DNA of 5,598 nucleotides from Actinomycetes bacterium (GTDB lineage Bacteria > Actinomycetota > Actinomycetes > Propionibacteriales > Propionibacteriaceae), in contig WQUE01000125.1 of NCBI GenBank assembly GCA_009785885.1, positions 1 through 5,598 of the forward strand, read 5' to 3'. A program made the translations under genes and the position numbers. Within the stretch, counting starts at the first letter, position 1, and each line of letters opens with the position of its first letter. Shown here piece by piece: positions 5,329 to 5,598 of the stretch. The notes beneath the pieces are model-generated. The model was not told the DNA's origin. It saw nothing but the letters and a program-made list of their open reading frames with translations, and ran no database searches.

Positions 5329-5505
5329 ATGATCCTCATGGCCGCAGGCGTCACGAGAATCATCATCATTGTCGTCGTCACGGTGGTCGTGGCCGTCGTC
5401 GTGTCGACGATCCGCATGCGCGCCACCGGCAGCCCGCTGCCCCGTGCGTTCGGCGGCGGGGCCAAACCTGAGGAGCCGAAGGAACCCGAGAGCTGGAAGC
5501 AGTAG
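5329..5505 (+). CDS. 58-aa single-pass membrane protein of the ABC operon
   Basis: A small protein I do not recognise. It starts with ATG 5 nt after a perfect AGGAGG and 9 bp after the permease stop, so it is almost certainly the fourth gene of this operon. Residues 11-28 form one strongly hydrophobic helix of Ile and Val (IIIIVVV..VVVAVVV). Basic residues follow at 29-31 and 39, then a Gly-rich linker (FGGGAKP) and an acidic/basic tail (PEEPKEPESWKQ). With R10 before the helix and R29/R31 after it, orientation is ambiguous, though the stronger positive cluster suggests a cytoplasmic tail. It could be an accessory subunit that stabilises or regulates the transporter, but nothing in the sequence proves this. 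Stop TAG is followed by a hairpin. Confidence 0.72.
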   Translation: MILMAAGVTRIIIIVVVTVVVAVVVSTIRMRATGSPLPRAFGGGAKPEEPKEPESWKQ

Positions 5506-5507
5506 CC

Positions 5508-5532
5508 GTCCACGCGTCGGCCTGGCGTGGGC
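5508..5532 (+). terminator. Hairpin terminator candidate after the ABC operon
   Basis: GTCCACGC pairs with GCGTGGGC (six Watson-Crick pairs in the core, one G-T, one outer G-C) around a 9-nt loop, starting 3 nt after the small gene's stop. There is no T-tract, which is common for actinobacterial hairpin terminators. Confidence 0.45.
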
Positions 5533-5540
5533 TGCCGCAC

Positions 5541-5564
5541 CTCTACACGCATCGAAAGTAGAGT
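5541..5564 (+). promoter_or_regulatory. Inverted repeat and candidate -10 box before the next gene
   Basis: CTCTAC (5541-5546) and GTAGAG (5558-5563) form a 6-bp inverted repeat spaced by 11 nt. The right arm forms most of TAGAGT (5559-5564), which fits the actinobacterial -10 pattern TAnnnT. No good -35 is visible. A start of transcription near 5571 would leave a short leader before the ATG at 5586, and the repeat could be an operator. Confidence 0.35.
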
Positions 5565-5585
5565 GTTGGCTGTTGTCGTCGCATC

Positions 5586-5598
5586 ATGACCGCGAAAA
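5586..5598 (+). CDS. Possible start of the next gene (3'-partial)
   Basis: ATGACCGCGAAA encodes M-T-A-K at the window edge, about 22 bp after a TAnnnT box. There is no ribosome site in front, so it would be weakly or nearly leaderless initiated. Only four codons are visible and no product can be assigned. Confidence 0.3.

Overview
The window is GC-rich DNA. Its coding regions have strong G/C bias at third codon positions, heavy use of GTC/CTC/GCC/GGC codons, tightly overlapping genes and one TTG start. This points to a high-GC actinobacterium (Actinomycetota). I cannot name a genus from the sequence.

There are three blocks. (1) At the left edge, rightward, a 5'-truncated P-loop (uridine kinase-like) gene is translationally coupled to a 99-aa protein with two membrane segments and a C-terminal zinc-ribbon-like cysteine cluster. 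(2) In the middle, leftward, an NfeD/YuaF-type membrane protein overlaps by 4 bp a full-length flotillin (SPFH protein, FloT/YuaG type). This is the classic bacterial NfeD-flotillin membrane-microdomain pair. The flotillin has an internally duplicated coiled coil and a low-complexity Ala/Pro/Lys-rich C-terminal tail. (3) On the right, rightward and divergent from block 2, lies a compact operon: a YtrA-type GntR repressor (TTG start, strong ribosome site), an ABC ATPase, an ABC-2 family permease with about six membrane segments, and a 58-aa single-pass membrane protein. The first three genes overlap by 8 and 4 bp, and the small gene follows after 9 bp with its own AGGAGG.

Blocks 2 and 3 share a 212-bp divergent control region. 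It holds a perfect 14-bp palindrome over the predicted flotillin-operon promoter, a five-tract G-quadruplex motif on the minus strand, an imperfect GGTGT/ACACC inverted repeat upstream of gntR, and a possible 39-codon minus-strand ORF. YtrA-type regulators with an ABC ATPase and a permease are typically linked to cell-envelope stress or antimicrobial-peptide response, and flotillins organise membrane domains. A joint envelope-homeostasis locus is therefore a reasonable inference, but the sequence does not prove it.

Most of the window is ordinary in family terms. The least described parts are the small proteins: the 99-aa zinc-ribbon membrane protein, the 58-aa ABC-operon protein, and two possible ORFs of 33 and 39 aa flanking the flotillin operon. 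I saw no tRNA, rRNA, CRISPR array or insertion sequence.
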